The notes under the pieces were generated by a model. That model did not search any database. It saw only the letters and a program-made list of their open reading frames with translations, and was not told the origin of the DNA. Of a stretch of DNA of 64,000 nt, positions 35,381 through 44,281 are shown piece by piece; position 1 is the stretch's first letter; every line of letters starts with the position of its first letter. The DNA lies in assembly GCF_012927105.1 (NCBI RefSeq), contig NZ_JABBFV010000005.1, positions 62,001-126,000 of the forward strand, written 5' to 3'. Made by a program: the position numbers and the translations under genes. Origin of the DNA: Sphingobium psychrophilum. Lineage in GTDB: Bacteria > Pseudomonadota > Alphaproteobacteria > Sphingomonadales > Sphingomonadaceae.

Positions 35381-35632
35381 CGTCGCCTCCATATTGATGG
35401 AGGGACTCTATTTGCGACCCACGGCTCAGAATATGCGGGACTATACTGATGCGAGACAGTCACATGGTGACTGCAGCGATCGCTGGATGGCTGTTCGCTC
35501 AGCAACCTGTGGCGGCAAAGCGGCTTCGCGTTGCGGCAAACCAAATGGATGGTGGCATTGTCGGTGGCGTACCCCCGGGGACTGGCCGCCGGCCGGCCGA
35601 CGGCCTCCGATAGTTTGCGAGTTCAGCGTTGC

Positions 35633-36100
35633 TCAGATGAGGCCATGGCTTCCCGCGACGGCAGCCATGACCGTCAGGAGTGACAGGACCAGCACAGCAT
35701 TATGCATCCGTTGCATGCGATCGAAGACGGCCGCCGGCGTCACCGGATCCGCCAGGCGCCGGTGAGCGACCAACGGCTCGGCTACAAAGAGCATGGCGGC
35801 AAATCCGATCCAGAGCAGCAGCATCGCATGCATCCACCAGAAATGCAGGTCGGCGAACCTTTCGAGCATGCCGCCGCGCCCGACCATCCAGCCGCCACTT
35901 AACCCGGCGAGCAGCACCCACAGTCGCGCCTGCGCCGCGAACCGCCCCTCGAATGCATGGAAGGTCGCGAGCCGCTCGCCAGGTGGATGGCGTCGCCGGA
36001 TGGCCGGCATGAGCACCGTCGTGACGAAGGCGACGCCACCGATCCAAAGGACGACAGCTGCCACATGCAGAGTCCGCGCGAGGGCGAGATCGTCGATCAC
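35633..36100 (-). CDS. CopD-like four-helix membrane protein
   Basis: 155 residues with four helices and conserved histidines at the membrane: ALARTLHVAAVVLWIGGVAF, TFHAFEGRFAAQARLW and LHFWWMHAMLLLWIGFAAM. The LHxxxxxxWIGG motif is typical of CopD/haem-b type membrane proteins, which may bind haem or copper. The GTG start at 36100 overlaps the stop of the DUF1971 gene (GTGA). Confidence 0.7.
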   Translation of the reverse strand: MIDDLALARTLHVAAVVLWIGGVAFVTTVLMPAIRRRHPPGERLATFHAFEGRFAAQARLWVLLAGLSGGWMVGRGGMLERFADLHFWWMHAMLLLWIGFAAMLFVAEPLVAHRRLADPVTPAAVFDRMQRMHNAVLVLSLLTVMAAVAGSHGLI

Positions 36101-36414
36101 GACGCGTCCGCCGCGCGCCAGAATTCGACATAAAAGCGAACCGGGCCAACCGGGAGTACATGGTGAAGGATTGTCGGCTCGACGACACCGGGCGGCCCGC
36201 CAGAGGCCAAAAGCCGTTCGCCCGGCTGCCGGCGGGGATCGGTCACCCTGTAGCGCAACGCGCCTTCGGTCACATGGACGAGCCCCCATGTGCCAGGCTT
36301 GGTGTTGTGGTCCCGCAGTAGGGCCGCCGGGATCGTCTCCGACGTAAACTCGGCGGTCCGCCGATAGACGGCAAGCCCATCGGGCAAAGTGAGCGCTGCG
36401 GGAGCCAGCTCCAT
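36097..36414 (-). CDS. DUF1971 (TehB N-terminal-like cupin) protein
   Basis: 105 residues with the small beta-barrel signature LPDGLAVYRRTAEFTSETIP, then HNTKPGTWGLVHVTEGALRY and HHVLPVGPVRFYVEFW. This domain is found alone or fused to the tellurite-resistance methyltransferase TehB. It often neighbours globins and NO-stress genes. It follows the single-domain globin by 4 bp. Confidence 0.82.
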   Translation of the reverse strand: MELAPAALTLPDGLAVYRRTAEFTSETIPAALLRDHNTKPGTWGLVHVTEGALRYRVTDPRRQPGERLLASGGPPGVVEPTILHHVLPVGPVRFYVEFWRAADAS

Positions 36415-36418
36415 CGGA

Positions 36419-36862
36419 TCAGGCCGCCTCGGCGTAGAGCGCCGCCTCACGCGCGATCAGCACGTCGGCAAGAAACCAATAGGCTTCGCCCCAGGCCGCG
36501 AGTACCTGTTCGTCGATCGCGTCACCGAGCACGTCCTTGATCGCCGGCAGCAGGGCATCGGCGACGGCCGGGTAATGCGCGGGCTTGATATGCGTCTCGA
36601 CATGCCGACTCGCGATGCGCTCGATCGCGGAAGTCAGGACGTCGAGCTTGTCGACATTCTTGGCAAAAGCGAGGATGGCGTCGGCTAGGCGTTTCGGCTG
36701 CTCGCCCGACCGTTGCGCGGCCTGATTGAACAATGCCTTTATCTCGGGATCAACAAACAGGCGTTCATACATTCGTGTCGTGATCGCCAAGCCGTGCTGC
36801 TGAAGCGCGGGTGCGGTGGATTTGACGATAGCCATCGTTTCAGCCGACATCGTGCGTGCCAT
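36419..36862 (-). CDS. Single-domain haemoglobin (Vitreoscilla-type / flavohaemoglobin globin domain)
   Basis: 147 residues. Globin landmarks: MSAETMAIVKSTAPALQQHG, the proximal histidine region SRHVETHIKPAHYPAVADAL and the C-terminal AWGEAYWFLADVLIAREAAL. There is no FAD/NAD reductase domain, so it is a single-domain form. Such proteins bind O2 and NO and work with a partner reductase. GGAGAAG precedes the ATG. Confidence 0.88.
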   Translation of the reverse strand: MARTMSAETMAIVKSTAPALQQHGLAITTRMYERLFVDPEIKALFNQAAQRSGEQPKRLADAILAFAKNVDKLDVLTSAIERIASRHVETHIKPAHYPAVADALLPAIKDVLGDAIDEQVLAAWGEAYWFLADVLIAREAALYAEAA

Positions 36863-37427
36863 GAGATCTTCTCCAGATTGGGGCGTTGTGGTGGGATCGT
36901 CCGCATGCCCCTCGCTGCGGTCGAACCGGGAAATCAGGCCGCGAGGCGTATGTCTTTGGCATGCGCGGGATAGGGGGCGGGCTGCGTCTCCACGGGAAGC
37001 ACGGACATGACGATACTCCTGGAGATCGGGCCGGCCTGCGGCCGGTCGGGGAAGGCGATGGCTTGAAGAACAGGGCGAGGCTCAAGCTTTCGGCAATGCG
37101 GGCGGCCTTGCCTTGCAACATATGCGCCGCTTCGGGCGTCATCAGCGCGTTCGTGGTTTCCGCCCACAAGGCGAGCCAACGGTCGAACATGGCCGGCGTG
37201 ATCTGCGCGCGATAGCGTGCGTGCGCCGGCACCGGCTGCCCCTTATAGCGTCCGCTACCGAGCATGACCGAGGACCAGAAGTCGGCAAGCCTTGTCAGAT
37301 CGCCTGGCCAGTCGTCGATCGCGCCGTTGAAGAGTGGGCCGATCAGCTTATCGGCCCGCACCCGGGCATAGAAAGCGTCGACCAACTGCCGCAGCCCAAT
37401 TTCGTCGATATCGGTACGCTGCGCCAC
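36840..37427 (-). CDS. Group III truncated haemoglobin with an unusual C-terminal tail
   Basis: Residues 1-120 are the trHb-III fold: TDIDEIGLRQLVDAFYARVR, IGPLFNGAIDDWPGDLTRLA, DFWSSVMLGSGRYKGQPVPA and the proximal His in PAHARYRAQI. After ALFFKP the family normally ends, but this frame runs on for about 70 residues rich in Pro, Arg, Cys and His and overlaps the globin start. The tail reads like out-of-frame translation, so a frameshift near the end of the gene is likely. The GTG at 37427 is chosen for its GGAGG site. NO detoxification is the likely role. Confidence 0.8.
   Translation of the reverse strand: MAQRTDIDEIGLRQLVDAFYARVRADKLIGPLFNGAIDDWPGDLTRLADFWSSVMLGSGRYKGQPVPAHARYRAQITPAMFDRWLALWAETTNALMTPEAAHMLQGKAARIAESLSLALFFKPSPSPTGRRPARSPGVSSCPCFPWRRSPPPIPRMPKTYASRPDFPVRPQRGACGRSHHNAPIWRRSHGTHDVG
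36934..37008 (-). CDS. 24-residue leader-like peptide inside the haemoglobin tail
   Basis: A short frame MSVLPVETQPAPYPAHAKDI (and four more residues) has an AGGAG ribosome-binding site at ideal spacing. It reads in a different frame from the haemoglobin tail. It may be a truncated gene start or a leader peptide for the downstream globin. No family match. Confidence 0.35.
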   Translation of the reverse strand: MSVLPVETQPAPYPAHAKDIRLAA

Positions 37428-37453
37428 CGTCTCGTCCTCCAATCATGTATTGG

Positions 37454-37490
37454 AGATGCATCTATCGGGGCACAGAGAAACATGCATTTG
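37454..37490. promoter_or_regulatory. NsrR-like operator in the haemoglobin-nsrR divergent promoter
   Basis: A perfect palindrome AGATGCATCT (37454-37463) and a second ATGCAT-centred element (AACATGCATTTG, 37479-37490) lie in the 112-bp divergent region. The AGATGCATTT-type half-site is the known NsrR recognition sequence. Confidence 0.5.
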
Positions 37491-37539
37491 GGATATATAC
37501 TTATAGTGCTTGGACCGGCTTTCTCCCATATCTGGCGGC

Positions 37540-38001
37540 ATGCGATTGACCCGTTACACCGACTATGCGCTCCGGGTGCTGCTGTATCTCGCCGAGCGTC
37601 CCGAACGTGTTTGCGCGATCGCCGAGATCGCCACCGCGCATGCGATTTCCAAGAACCATCTGATGAAGGTCGTCCACGAGTTGGGCAAGGCGGGCTATGT
37701 CCAGAGCGTGCGCGGCTGCCACGGCGGCATGCGCCTTTGCCGGCCGCCCGACGCCATCAATATCGGCGCTGTCGTACGGGAGATGGAAGGGGACTTCGAC
37801 CTTGTCGATTGTGCTTCGTGCGTCATCACGCATCGCTGGGGCCTGCAGGGCGCGCTCGGCGAAGCCCTGGGCGCATTTCTTGCCGTCCTTGACGATTATT
37901 CGTTGGCGGACCTGTCCCGCCAGGCGCCAGCATCGCTGACGAATGCTCAGATCACCTCTCCAATGCTGGGGTCGGTGCAACGGCCCTTTGCGACGTCCTG
38001 A
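37540..38001 (+). CDS. nsrR: Rrf2-family regulator, NsrR-like
   Basis: 153 residues. The winged helix reads MRLTRYTDYALRVLLYLAER, then HAISKNHLMKVVHELGKAGY and VRGCHGGMRLCRPPDAINIG, all NsrR-specific. The Fe-S loop is abnormal: DCASCVITHRWGLQ has only two cysteines, three residues apart, and Trp replaces the third cysteine found in C-x4-C-x5-C of NsrR. NsrR is a NO-sensing repressor of NO-detoxification genes; here it is divergent from the haemoglobin gene. Cluster binding in the standard manner is doubtful. Confidence 0.85.
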   Translation: MRLTRYTDYALRVLLYLAERPERVCAIAEIATAHAISKNHLMKVVHELGKAGYVQSVRGCHGGMRLCRPPDAINIGAVVREMEGDFDLVDCASCVITHRWGLQGALGEALGAFLAVLDDYSLADLSRQAPASLTNAQITSPMLGSVQRPFATS

Positions 38002-38036
38002 CTGGGAATTCGGGGTGGCCGGACGCCCCCGATCGG

Positions 38037-39329
38037 TCAGTGCAAGAGGACGGGTAGCATCAGTAGGCTCGCTGCGACGCTCGCGATCAGGGCCAGGGCG
38101 GCAGATCTGCCCCGATGCCTCCCGGCCAGGCTGATCGTGGCCCCGGCCTTGACGAGGGTGTTGAGCATGACCGGGGCGGCCAGAACAAGGCCCGCCGTTC
38201 GTCCGTCCAGCACGCCCTTTGGCAACCCGCCCATCGTGATGATAGCGGAATCGACATCCACCATCCCCGACAGGGCCAGAACCGTGGCAAGGCCGGCATC
38301 GCCAAACCGACCGAGCACCCAACGCGAGGCCAGCGACAGAACCATCACCAGCGCCATGAGGCCGAGCGCCGGCGCGAGGTTGAACGGGTTGCGAACAGGA
38401 ACTTCCCGGCTGGACGATGAGGGCAACAGCGCCGCTGCCCGGAGCTGCCAAGCCGTGGCGAGGGCACTGACCACCGCCGCCGGCGCGACCAGCAGCGCAA
38501 GCGCCGGCAGCGCAAATGGCGCCAGCACGCCCACTAGCACCAGCACGCGCACCAGCATGACCACGGAGGCGGTGGTGATCCCTGCTATCAGAATGGGAGC
38601 ATTTTCCGTACCGTCGCGCAGCCGGGTCGCCAAAGCGGCGGCAACCGCCGTGGATGAGACCATGGCGCCGGCAGCGGCCGTTGCGAGTGTCCCGCGAGAT
38701 GCGCCCAGGCGCTTGCTGGCCATATAGCCGGCGAAGGAAAAGCCCGAAACAAGGACGACCACCATCCACAGTTGCCGCGGATTCCAGGCATCATAGGGAC
38801 CGTAAGGGCGATCGGGGAGGAGTGGCAGGATGGCGAGCGAGATCAGTGCGAATCGGGCGATGGCGCTTACCTCGACCTCGCTCAACCGCCTGATCCAGCC
38901 GTGAAGCTGCGATCGGAGCGCAAGCACCAGCGTCATTACCACGGCGATGATCGTGGCGAGGCGTTCCTCCCGGGTGGTTGCCAGGAATCCGCAGCCAAGC
39001 GTCAGCAGCCCGGCAAGGCTCGCCGTGCCGCTGATCGGGCCGCCCCGCCAGGCCGCTTGCGCATATCCCATCAGAACCAACATGGCCGCAGCAGCCATGA
39101 GGATGATCGCCACCCCTGGCTCGATCGGCCGAAGCGCGCCCGCGACACCTCCGGCCAGCCCCAGAAGTCCAAAGGTCCGGATGCCCGCGAAGCGGGAGCC
39201 GGCCGGTTCATGGCGCAAGGTCCAGCCACGCTGGACGCCGATGAGAAGGCCAAGGGCCAGCGCTAGCGCGATGCCGACTATGGTAGCAACGCCTCCGGCT
39301 ATCGCAAAATCCATCTCAAACGCCGTCAC
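38037..39329 (-). CDS. MgtC/SapB-DUF4010 membrane protein
   Basis: 430 residues, about 12 helices. The N-terminal MgtC-like domain has ALALGLLIGVQRGWTLRHEP and GIRTFGLLGLAGGVAGAL. The C-terminal DUF4010 domain carries SSTAVAAALATRLRDG and LSGMVDVDSAIITMGGLPKG. The D-V-D-S-A motif recurs in the family. Transport function is not established. It faces the P-type ATPase gene across a 262-bp gap that shows no other gene. Confidence 0.85.
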   Translation of the reverse strand: MTAFEMDFAIAGGVATIVGIALALALGLLIGVQRGWTLRHEPAGSRFAGIRTFGLLGLAGGVAGALRPIEPGVAIILMAAAAMLVLMGYAQAAWRGGPISGTASLAGLLTLGCGFLATTREERLATIIAVVMTLVLALRSQLHGWIRRLSEVEVSAIARFALISLAILPLLPDRPYGPYDAWNPRQLWMVVVLVSGFSFAGYMASKRLGASRGTLATAAAGAMVSSTAVAAALATRLRDGTENAPILIAGITTASVVMLVRVLVLVGVLAPFALPALALLVAPAAVVSALATAWQLRAAALLPSSSSREVPVRNPFNLAPALGLMALVMVLSLASRWVLGRFGDAGLATVLALSGMVDVDSAIITMGGLPKGVLDGRTAGLVLAAPVMLNTLVKAGATISLAGRHRGRSAALALIASVAASLLMLPVLLH

Positions 39330-39591
39330 TTATGTCCTCGGTTCTGAATGCAAGGTCGTCCAATGGCCTTGATGCGACCGTATGACCCAATCCAAATGCG
39401 AATATCTATTGGCTGCGGGTAGCGGCCAAGGCTCACGGCGCCAATCTTGGCGAGCATAATAGGATAACAGGAATGACGATCAGAGGAATCCGTAAGTACC
39501 CGTAATGTGCCGGTAGTCGGCTTGCACCAGAATGATCTTGAAGCAGGCCGGCGACGCAGCACGTCGCTCACTTCGAACAGGAAGAGAATGG

Positions 39592-42180
39592 ATGCCGATC
39601 GCCACTGACCAGCGACCTACCGCGCCATCCCGGTCCGGGCTGACCGCAGCGGAGGCCCGGCGACGCCTTGATGCCCAGGGACCGAACGAACTGCCTAGAG
39701 CAGGGCGGCGCACGGTCCCGCACATTCTCGCTGAAGTGGTCCGGGAGCCGATGCTGGCGCTGCTGCTTGCGGGCGGCGTCGCCTATATGCTGCTGGGTGA
39801 CCTTGGCGAAGCGCTCATCCTCCTTGGCTTCGCGACCTTTTCGATCGGCATCACGGTCATCCAGGAAAGCCGCACCGAGCATGTCCTAGAGGCGCTGCGC
39901 GACCTGTCGGCGCCGCGTGCGCTGGTGATCCGCGACGGGACCCGCATCCGCATTGCCGGGCGCGAGGTGGTCGATGGCGACCTGCTCGTCCTGGAGCAGG
40001 GGGACAGGGTCGCCGCCGACGCGATGCTGATCGCGGCGGACGATCTTCAGGCCGATGAATCGCTGCTTACCGGTGAGTCCGTACCTGTCCGCAAGCAGGC
40101 GGTGCTTCAGGGCGAGGAATCGTTGCGGCGACGGCCGGGCGGGGAGGACCAGCCGCTTGTCTATTCGGGCTCGCTCATCACCCGCGGCTCGGGGCTGGCG
40201 CTGGCGATCGCGACCGGCCCGCGCAGCGAGATCGGCAAGATCGGCCAGTCGCTCTCGACGCTCGATGCCGAGCCGCCGCGCCTACGCCGGGAAACCGCCC
40301 GGATCGTCCGGCTCTGCGCGATCGGAGGCGGCTTCGTCGCCCTCCTTGTCGTCCTGCTCTTCGGGCTCCTGCGCGGAGGATGGATCGACGCTATGCTCGC
40401 GGGAATCGCGATCGGCATGTCCATGCTGCCGGAGGAGTTCCCGGTGGTCCTCACGATCTTCCTCGCGATGGGGGCATGGCGCATTGCCCAAGCCGGCGTC
40501 CTCACGCGCCGGGCGGCCGCCATTGAGACGCTCGGTTCCGCGACAATATTATGCACCGACAAAACCGGAACTCTCACCGAGAACCGGATGGCCGTGACGG
40601 AGCTGTGGCTGGCGTCGGGCGAGACGGCGACGGTCGACGGCGTGACCGAGCCTTCGACCCGGTTTCACGAACTCCTGGATACCAGTATCCTGGCCAGCGC
40701 CCCGGTGCCGGTCGATCCGATGGAGGTCGCCTTTCACCAGGCAGGCGCGGGCATCCCGGACCTTGCAGAACGCCGTGCCAAGCTCAGTTTGGCCCACAGC
40801 TATGGACTGCGGCCTGAATTGCTGGCGATGTCGAACGTCTGGCAAGCGCCCGACCCCGAGGCGGCCTGCACGGTGGCGGCCAAGGGCGCGCCGGAGGCCA
40901 TCGCTGCGCTCTGTCATCTGTCGCCGGATGAGCGCGCGCGCCTGAAGGCTGCCGTCGATACCATGGCTCTAAGGGGCATGCGCGTGCTGGGTGTCGCAAC
41001 GGCATCGACTGGCCCGGGCGACAGCTTGCCGGAATCCCAGCAGGAGCATGATTTTGCCCTGATCGGTCTGATCGGCCTTGCCGATCCCCTGCGCGCCAGT
41101 GTGCCGGCCGCCGTGGCCGAATGCCGTAGCGCCGGGATCAGGGTCGTGATGATCACGGGCGACTACGCTGCCACCGCGCGAGCGATAGCGACGCAGGCCG
41201 GAATCATGGACGGCGATGTGCTGACCGGGACCGAGCTCGCTGCCCTGGACGACGCGGCGCTTGCAGAACGGCTGAAGACGGTGACAGTCTTCGCGCGGAT
41301 CATGCCGGAGCAGAAGCTGCGGATCGTGGCGGCATACAAAGCGGATGGCGAAATCGTCGCCATGACCGGAGACGGGGTGAATGACGCACCGTCGCTCAAG
41401 GCCGCGCATATCGGCATCGCCATGGGTAAGCGCGGCACCGATGTCGCCCGGGAAGCCTCGGCGATCGTCCTGCTCGACGATGATTTCGGGTCGATCGTGA
41501 AGGCGGTGCGGCTCGGGAGGCGCATCTACGACAATATCCGCAAGGCGATGGCCTTCATCTTTGCCGTCCATGTGCCGATCGCAGGCCTCGCGCTGCTGCC
41601 GCTTGCCTTCGGCCTGCCCATCCTGTTCGGGCCGATCCATATCGCGTTGCTCGAGATGATCATCGATCCTGTCTGCGCGCTCGTCTTCGAAGCCGAGCGC
41701 GAGGAGCAGGATCTGATGAACCGTAAGCCGCGCCACCCCGAGGAACGGCTCTTCTCGCTGCGCATGATCGGCTGGAGCGTGTTCCAGGGCGGGCTGGGCT
41801 TTGTGCTGCTCGCCGGGATATTTCTGGCATCGAGCTATTCCGGCATGCCGGAAGCCGATGCGCGCGCGTTGACCTTCTTTTCGCTCATCGGCGTGATCCT
41901 GGTGCTGATCCTAGTCAATCGCTCGTTCGACACATCGCTCCTTCACGCGCTGGTCCGGGGCAATGCGGCCCTGCGCTACGTCCTGGGCGCGGTGGTTGCG
42001 GTCGCGGCCATCATCATGACCGTTCCCGCACTTCGTAGCCTGCTTAAATTCGGTCCGCTCCATGGCCCCGACCTCGCGATCACCATGGGGTCAGCAGCGC
42101 TGCTCCTGATCCTGCTTGAGGCGAGCAAGATGGTCGAGTTGCGGTGGGCGTCAAGCTTTGCACGGCAGCCGCGAACGTGA
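39592..42180 (+). CDS. P-type ATPase, calcium/cation-transporting (P2-like)
   Basis: 862 residues. Order of motifs: N-terminal cation-ATPase domain (GLTAAEARRRLDAQGPNELP), actuator loop DESLLTGESVPV, ion-binding helix MLPEEFPVVLTIFLAMG, phosphorylation site CTDKTGTLTENRM, nucleotide-binding AAKGAPEAI, hinge TGDGVNDAPSLKAAHIGIAM, then C-terminal helices with IIDPVCALVFEAE. The PEEFP in place of PEGL marks a bacterial subgroup near Ca2+ pumps. The ATG at 39592 follows an AGGAAGAG site; the frame is open further upstream. Confidence 0.92.
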   Translation: MPIATDQRPTAPSRSGLTAAEARRRLDAQGPNELPRAGRRTVPHILAEVVREPMLALLLAGGVAYMLLGDLGEALILLGFATFSIGITVIQESRTEHVLEALRDLSAPRALVIRDGTRIRIAGREVVDGDLLVLEQGDRVAADAMLIAADDLQADESLLTGESVPVRKQAVLQGEESLRRRPGGEDQPLVYSGSLITRGSGLALAIATGPRSEIGKIGQSLSTLDAEPPRLRRETARIVRLCAIGGGFVALLVVLLFGLLRGGWIDAMLAGIAIGMSMLPEEFPVVLTIFLAMGAWRIAQAGVLTRRAAAIETLGSATILCTDKTGTLTENRMAVTELWLASGETATVDGVTEPSTRFHELLDTSILASAPVPVDPMEVAFHQAGAGIPDLAERRAKLSLAHSYGLRPELLAMSNVWQAPDPEAACTVAAKGAPEAIAALCHLSPDERARLKAAVDTMALRGMRVLGVATASTGPGDSLPESQQEHDFALIGLIGLADPLRASVPAAVAECRSAGIRVVMITGDYAATARAIATQAGIMDGDVLTGTELAALDDAALAERLKTVTVFARIMPEQKLRIVAAYKADGEIVAMTGDGVNDAPSLKAAHIGIAMGKRGTDVAREASAIVLLDDDFGSIVKAVRLGRRIYDNIRKAMAFIFAVHVPIAGLALLPLAFGLPILFGPIHIALLEMIIDPVCALVFEAEREEQDLMNRKPRHPEERLFSLRMIGWSVFQGGLGFVLLAGIFLASSYSGMPEADARALTFFSLIGVILVLILVNRSFDTSLLHALVRGNAALRYVLGAVVAVAAIIMTVPALRSLLKFGPLHGPDLAITMGSAALLLILLEASKMVELRWASSFARQPRT

Positions 42181-42187
42181 CACGTGC

Positions 42188-43249
42188 CTATGATGCATCC
42201 GATTGAGGCTGGAATCGCGAGCGTGCAAATATATCCCATGCAGCGATGAACAAAGCCGCCGCCACCGGACCGATCACGAGCCCGTTGAAGCCGAGTACTT
42301 GCAGACCGCCGAGGGTGGAGATCAGGACGACATAATCGGGCATGCGCGCGTCCCGACCCACCAGGATCGGGCGCAGGAGATTGTCCACGAGGCCGATCAC
42401 GAACAGGCCGCACAGGATCAAAATGACGCCTTCCCAGACCGCGCCGGTTACGAGCAGATAGACGGCGACCGGCGCCCAGACGATGCCTGTCCCGATCGCC
42501 GGCAGAAGCGACAGAAACGCCATCAGCACGCCCCAGAGCAACGCGCTATGGATGCCCAGCGCCCAGAAGACGATCCCGCCGATGGCGCCCTGGATGACCG
42601 CAACCACGAGGCTGCCCTTGATCGTCGCCCGAATAACGGCGGCGAATTTCACCAGCAGGGCGGCGCGCTGGTCCGGATCCAGCGGAATGGCCGTTTCCAC
42701 CCGGGCAGCCACCTGCTTGCCGTCGCGCAAAAGAAAGAAAGTCAGGTAGAGCATGACGCCCAGGGCGACGACGAAGCCGAAGGCGCTCTGGCCGATGCTG
42801 AATGCTCGCGCCGTCAGGGTCTGGAAGCTAGCGGCGATCCCGGCGGTCAATTTGGTCCGGACGGAATCGAAATCGCTCAGGCCCAACCCTGTCAGCAGCG
42901 ACTTCAGCCATTGCGGCAGATGTGCCTGGAACCGGAGGAAGTAGGTGCCGGGATCAGCCTCGCCGCTTTGCATTCGCGCGTAGACGCCCGCCACCTCCTG
43001 AAGCAGGAACGCAGAAAGCAGGATGGCGGGGAGGATTACCATCGCCATGATCACGAGCAGCGTCAGCAGAGCGGCAAGGTTGTTCCGCGTCGGCATCGCA
43101 CGCAGCAGGCGATCGTTGAGAGGCGCGAAGAGGATCGATGCGATGACGCCCCAGAGAATGGCGCCGAACAGCGGTTGCACGATCCACGCGAAGGCCATCG
43201 ACACGGCCAGGATGAGCACAGCAAAGCTCGTGTCCTCGATGCGGCGCAT
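42188..43249 (-). CDS. AI-2E family transporter (PerM/TqsA-like)
   Basis: 353 residues, eight helices. Family features are the N-terminal pair of helices, a soluble linker, PLFGAILWGVIASILFAPLN, and the C-terminal GLVDNLLRPILVGRDARMPD and TLGGLQVLGFNGLVIGPVAA. Members include Na+/H+ antiporters and the AI-2 exporter TqsA; the substrate cannot be told from sequence. It begins about 10 bp after the DksA/TraR gene. Confidence 0.88.
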   Translation of the reverse strand: MRRIEDTSFAVLILAVSMAFAWIVQPLFGAILWGVIASILFAPLNDRLLRAMPTRNNLAALLTLLVIMAMVILPAILLSAFLLQEVAGVYARMQSGEADPGTYFLRFQAHLPQWLKSLLTGLGLSDFDSVRTKLTAGIAASFQTLTARAFSIGQSAFGFVVALGVMLYLTFFLLRDGKQVAARVETAIPLDPDQRAALLVKFAAVIRATIKGSLVVAVIQGAIGGIVFWALGIHSALLWGVLMAFLSLLPAIGTGIVWAPVAVYLLVTGAVWEGVILILCGLFVIGLVDNLLRPILVGRDARMPDYVVLISTLGGLQVLGFNGLVIGPVAAALFIAAWDIFARSRFQPQSDAS

Positions 43250-43259
43250 ACGCGGTCCA

Positions 43260-43595
43260 TCAGGCCCTGTCGTGCGCCGCCGCGCTTGCACATCGGATGC
43301 AATGTGCGGCGGCGGGCAGCGCCTCTAGCCGTGCCGGCGCTATCGGCTCCCCGCACGTGGTGCACAGGCCATAGGTGTCCGAATCCAGTCTTGCGAGCGC
43401 CTGTTGCGTGAGGGCGATTTCGGCCAACGTCGAGCGCTCGACAGCATCCAGTGCTTCATCATCCTGGCGGGCTATCGCCTGTTCTTCGAAATCGGCGTCG
43501 AGAGGTTGGCCCTGCTCCTCCTCGATGCGCTCGACTTGGGCGTTCAGTTCGGAGAGGCGATCGGTGAGACGCTGGCGCATAAGGTCGAAATCCAT
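43260..43595 (-). CDS. TraR/DksA-type zinc finger protein
   Basis: 111 residues. A coiled-coil N-terminal half (RQRLTDRLSELNAQVERIEE) and a C-terminal C4 zinc finger: CTTCGEPIAPARLEALPAAA followed by HCIRC. DksA-like proteins bind RNA polymerase and act with ppGpp. The acidic tip of the coiled coil needed for activity (D-x-x-D) is loosely conserved as ARQDDEALDAV. The start overlaps the previous stop (TGATG). Confidence 0.88.
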   Translation of the reverse strand: MDFDLMRQRLTDRLSELNAQVERIEEEQGQPLDADFEEQAIARQDDEALDAVERSTLAEIALTQQALARLDSDTYGLCTTCGEPIAPARLEALPAAAHCIRCASAAAHDRA

Positions 43596-43843
43596 CACGC
43601 ATCCTGCCTTTCCGCAATCATCGCTGCGACCTCATCGAGCAGGCTCAGGCGCTGCTTTTTCAGGTCTTCGAGTCGGTCATCGGAAGCGGGATCAAGTCCC
43701 GCCTCGATCCGGTATATCTGCTGGGCCAACTTATGATGGCGGTCGGCCAGGTCGCGGTAATGCGCGCTCTCCAGCTTCAGCGCGTGAAGGATCTCGCGCT
43801 GCGCGGGAAACAGCGCGTGCAGATCGTGGCCAAGTTCACTCAT
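43595..43843 (-). CDS. YdcH family protein (DUF465)
   Basis: 82 residues. HYRDLADRHHKLAQQIYRIE and then DRLEDLKKQRLSLLDEVAAM give the DUF465 helical hairpin. Function unknown. It is co-transcribed with the DksA/TraR gene. Confidence 0.8.
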   Translation of the reverse strand: MSELGHDLHALFPAQREILHALKLESAHYRDLADRHHKLAQQIYRIEAGLDPASDDRLEDLKKQRLSLLDEVAAMIAERQDA

Positions 43844-43930
43844 CTTTTCTCCGATCGAAGTTTGTCGTTGGGGACAGGTATATGGTTACCGCTCGTACAC
43901 GGCGGCGCCAGCGCTTCGACCGGGCGGGCA

Positions 43931-44122
43931 TCATGCGGCCAGCCGCTCGTGATACATCGGAGTTGCCGATGCGCGCGCGCGTCGCAGGGCAAGCAACCGC
44001 CGTTGGTAACTGCTGACGAACTGCTGATGAATGCAACGGGCTTCAGCACAGCTCGTGATACGGGCCAATGTCCGGTGTGAACGGCAGCGGCCTAGCAGGT
44101 AGGAAATGTCGGGATCATCCAT
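43931..44122 (-). CDS. Small hypothetical protein
   Basis: 63 residues beginning MDDPDISYLLGRCRSHRTLA and ending in an Arg-rich helix. A perfect AGGAGG ribosome-binding site sits 9 nt before the ATG. No family recognised. Confidence 0.5.
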   Translation of the reverse strand: MDDPDISYLLGRCRSHRTLARITSCAEARCIHQQFVSSYQRRLLALRRARASATPMYHERLAA

Positions 44123-44281
44123 GATGGCAGGCCTCCTTCCATGAGAAGGTGCCGCCTGACGGGGTAGATGTCGCTACGTGAATCTCCGCACCAGTTGGAT
44201 CGATTTGTGCGTCTGCGGGAGGAAGGCTTCTACGCCGAGTCAGCATTCTGCCGCTGGGGCAAGGACCGACACACGGGACGT

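Noticed and set aside
38947..39372. Plus-strand frame antisense to the MgtC/DUF4010 gene
   Set aside because: Shadow frame of a high-GC membrane-protein gene.
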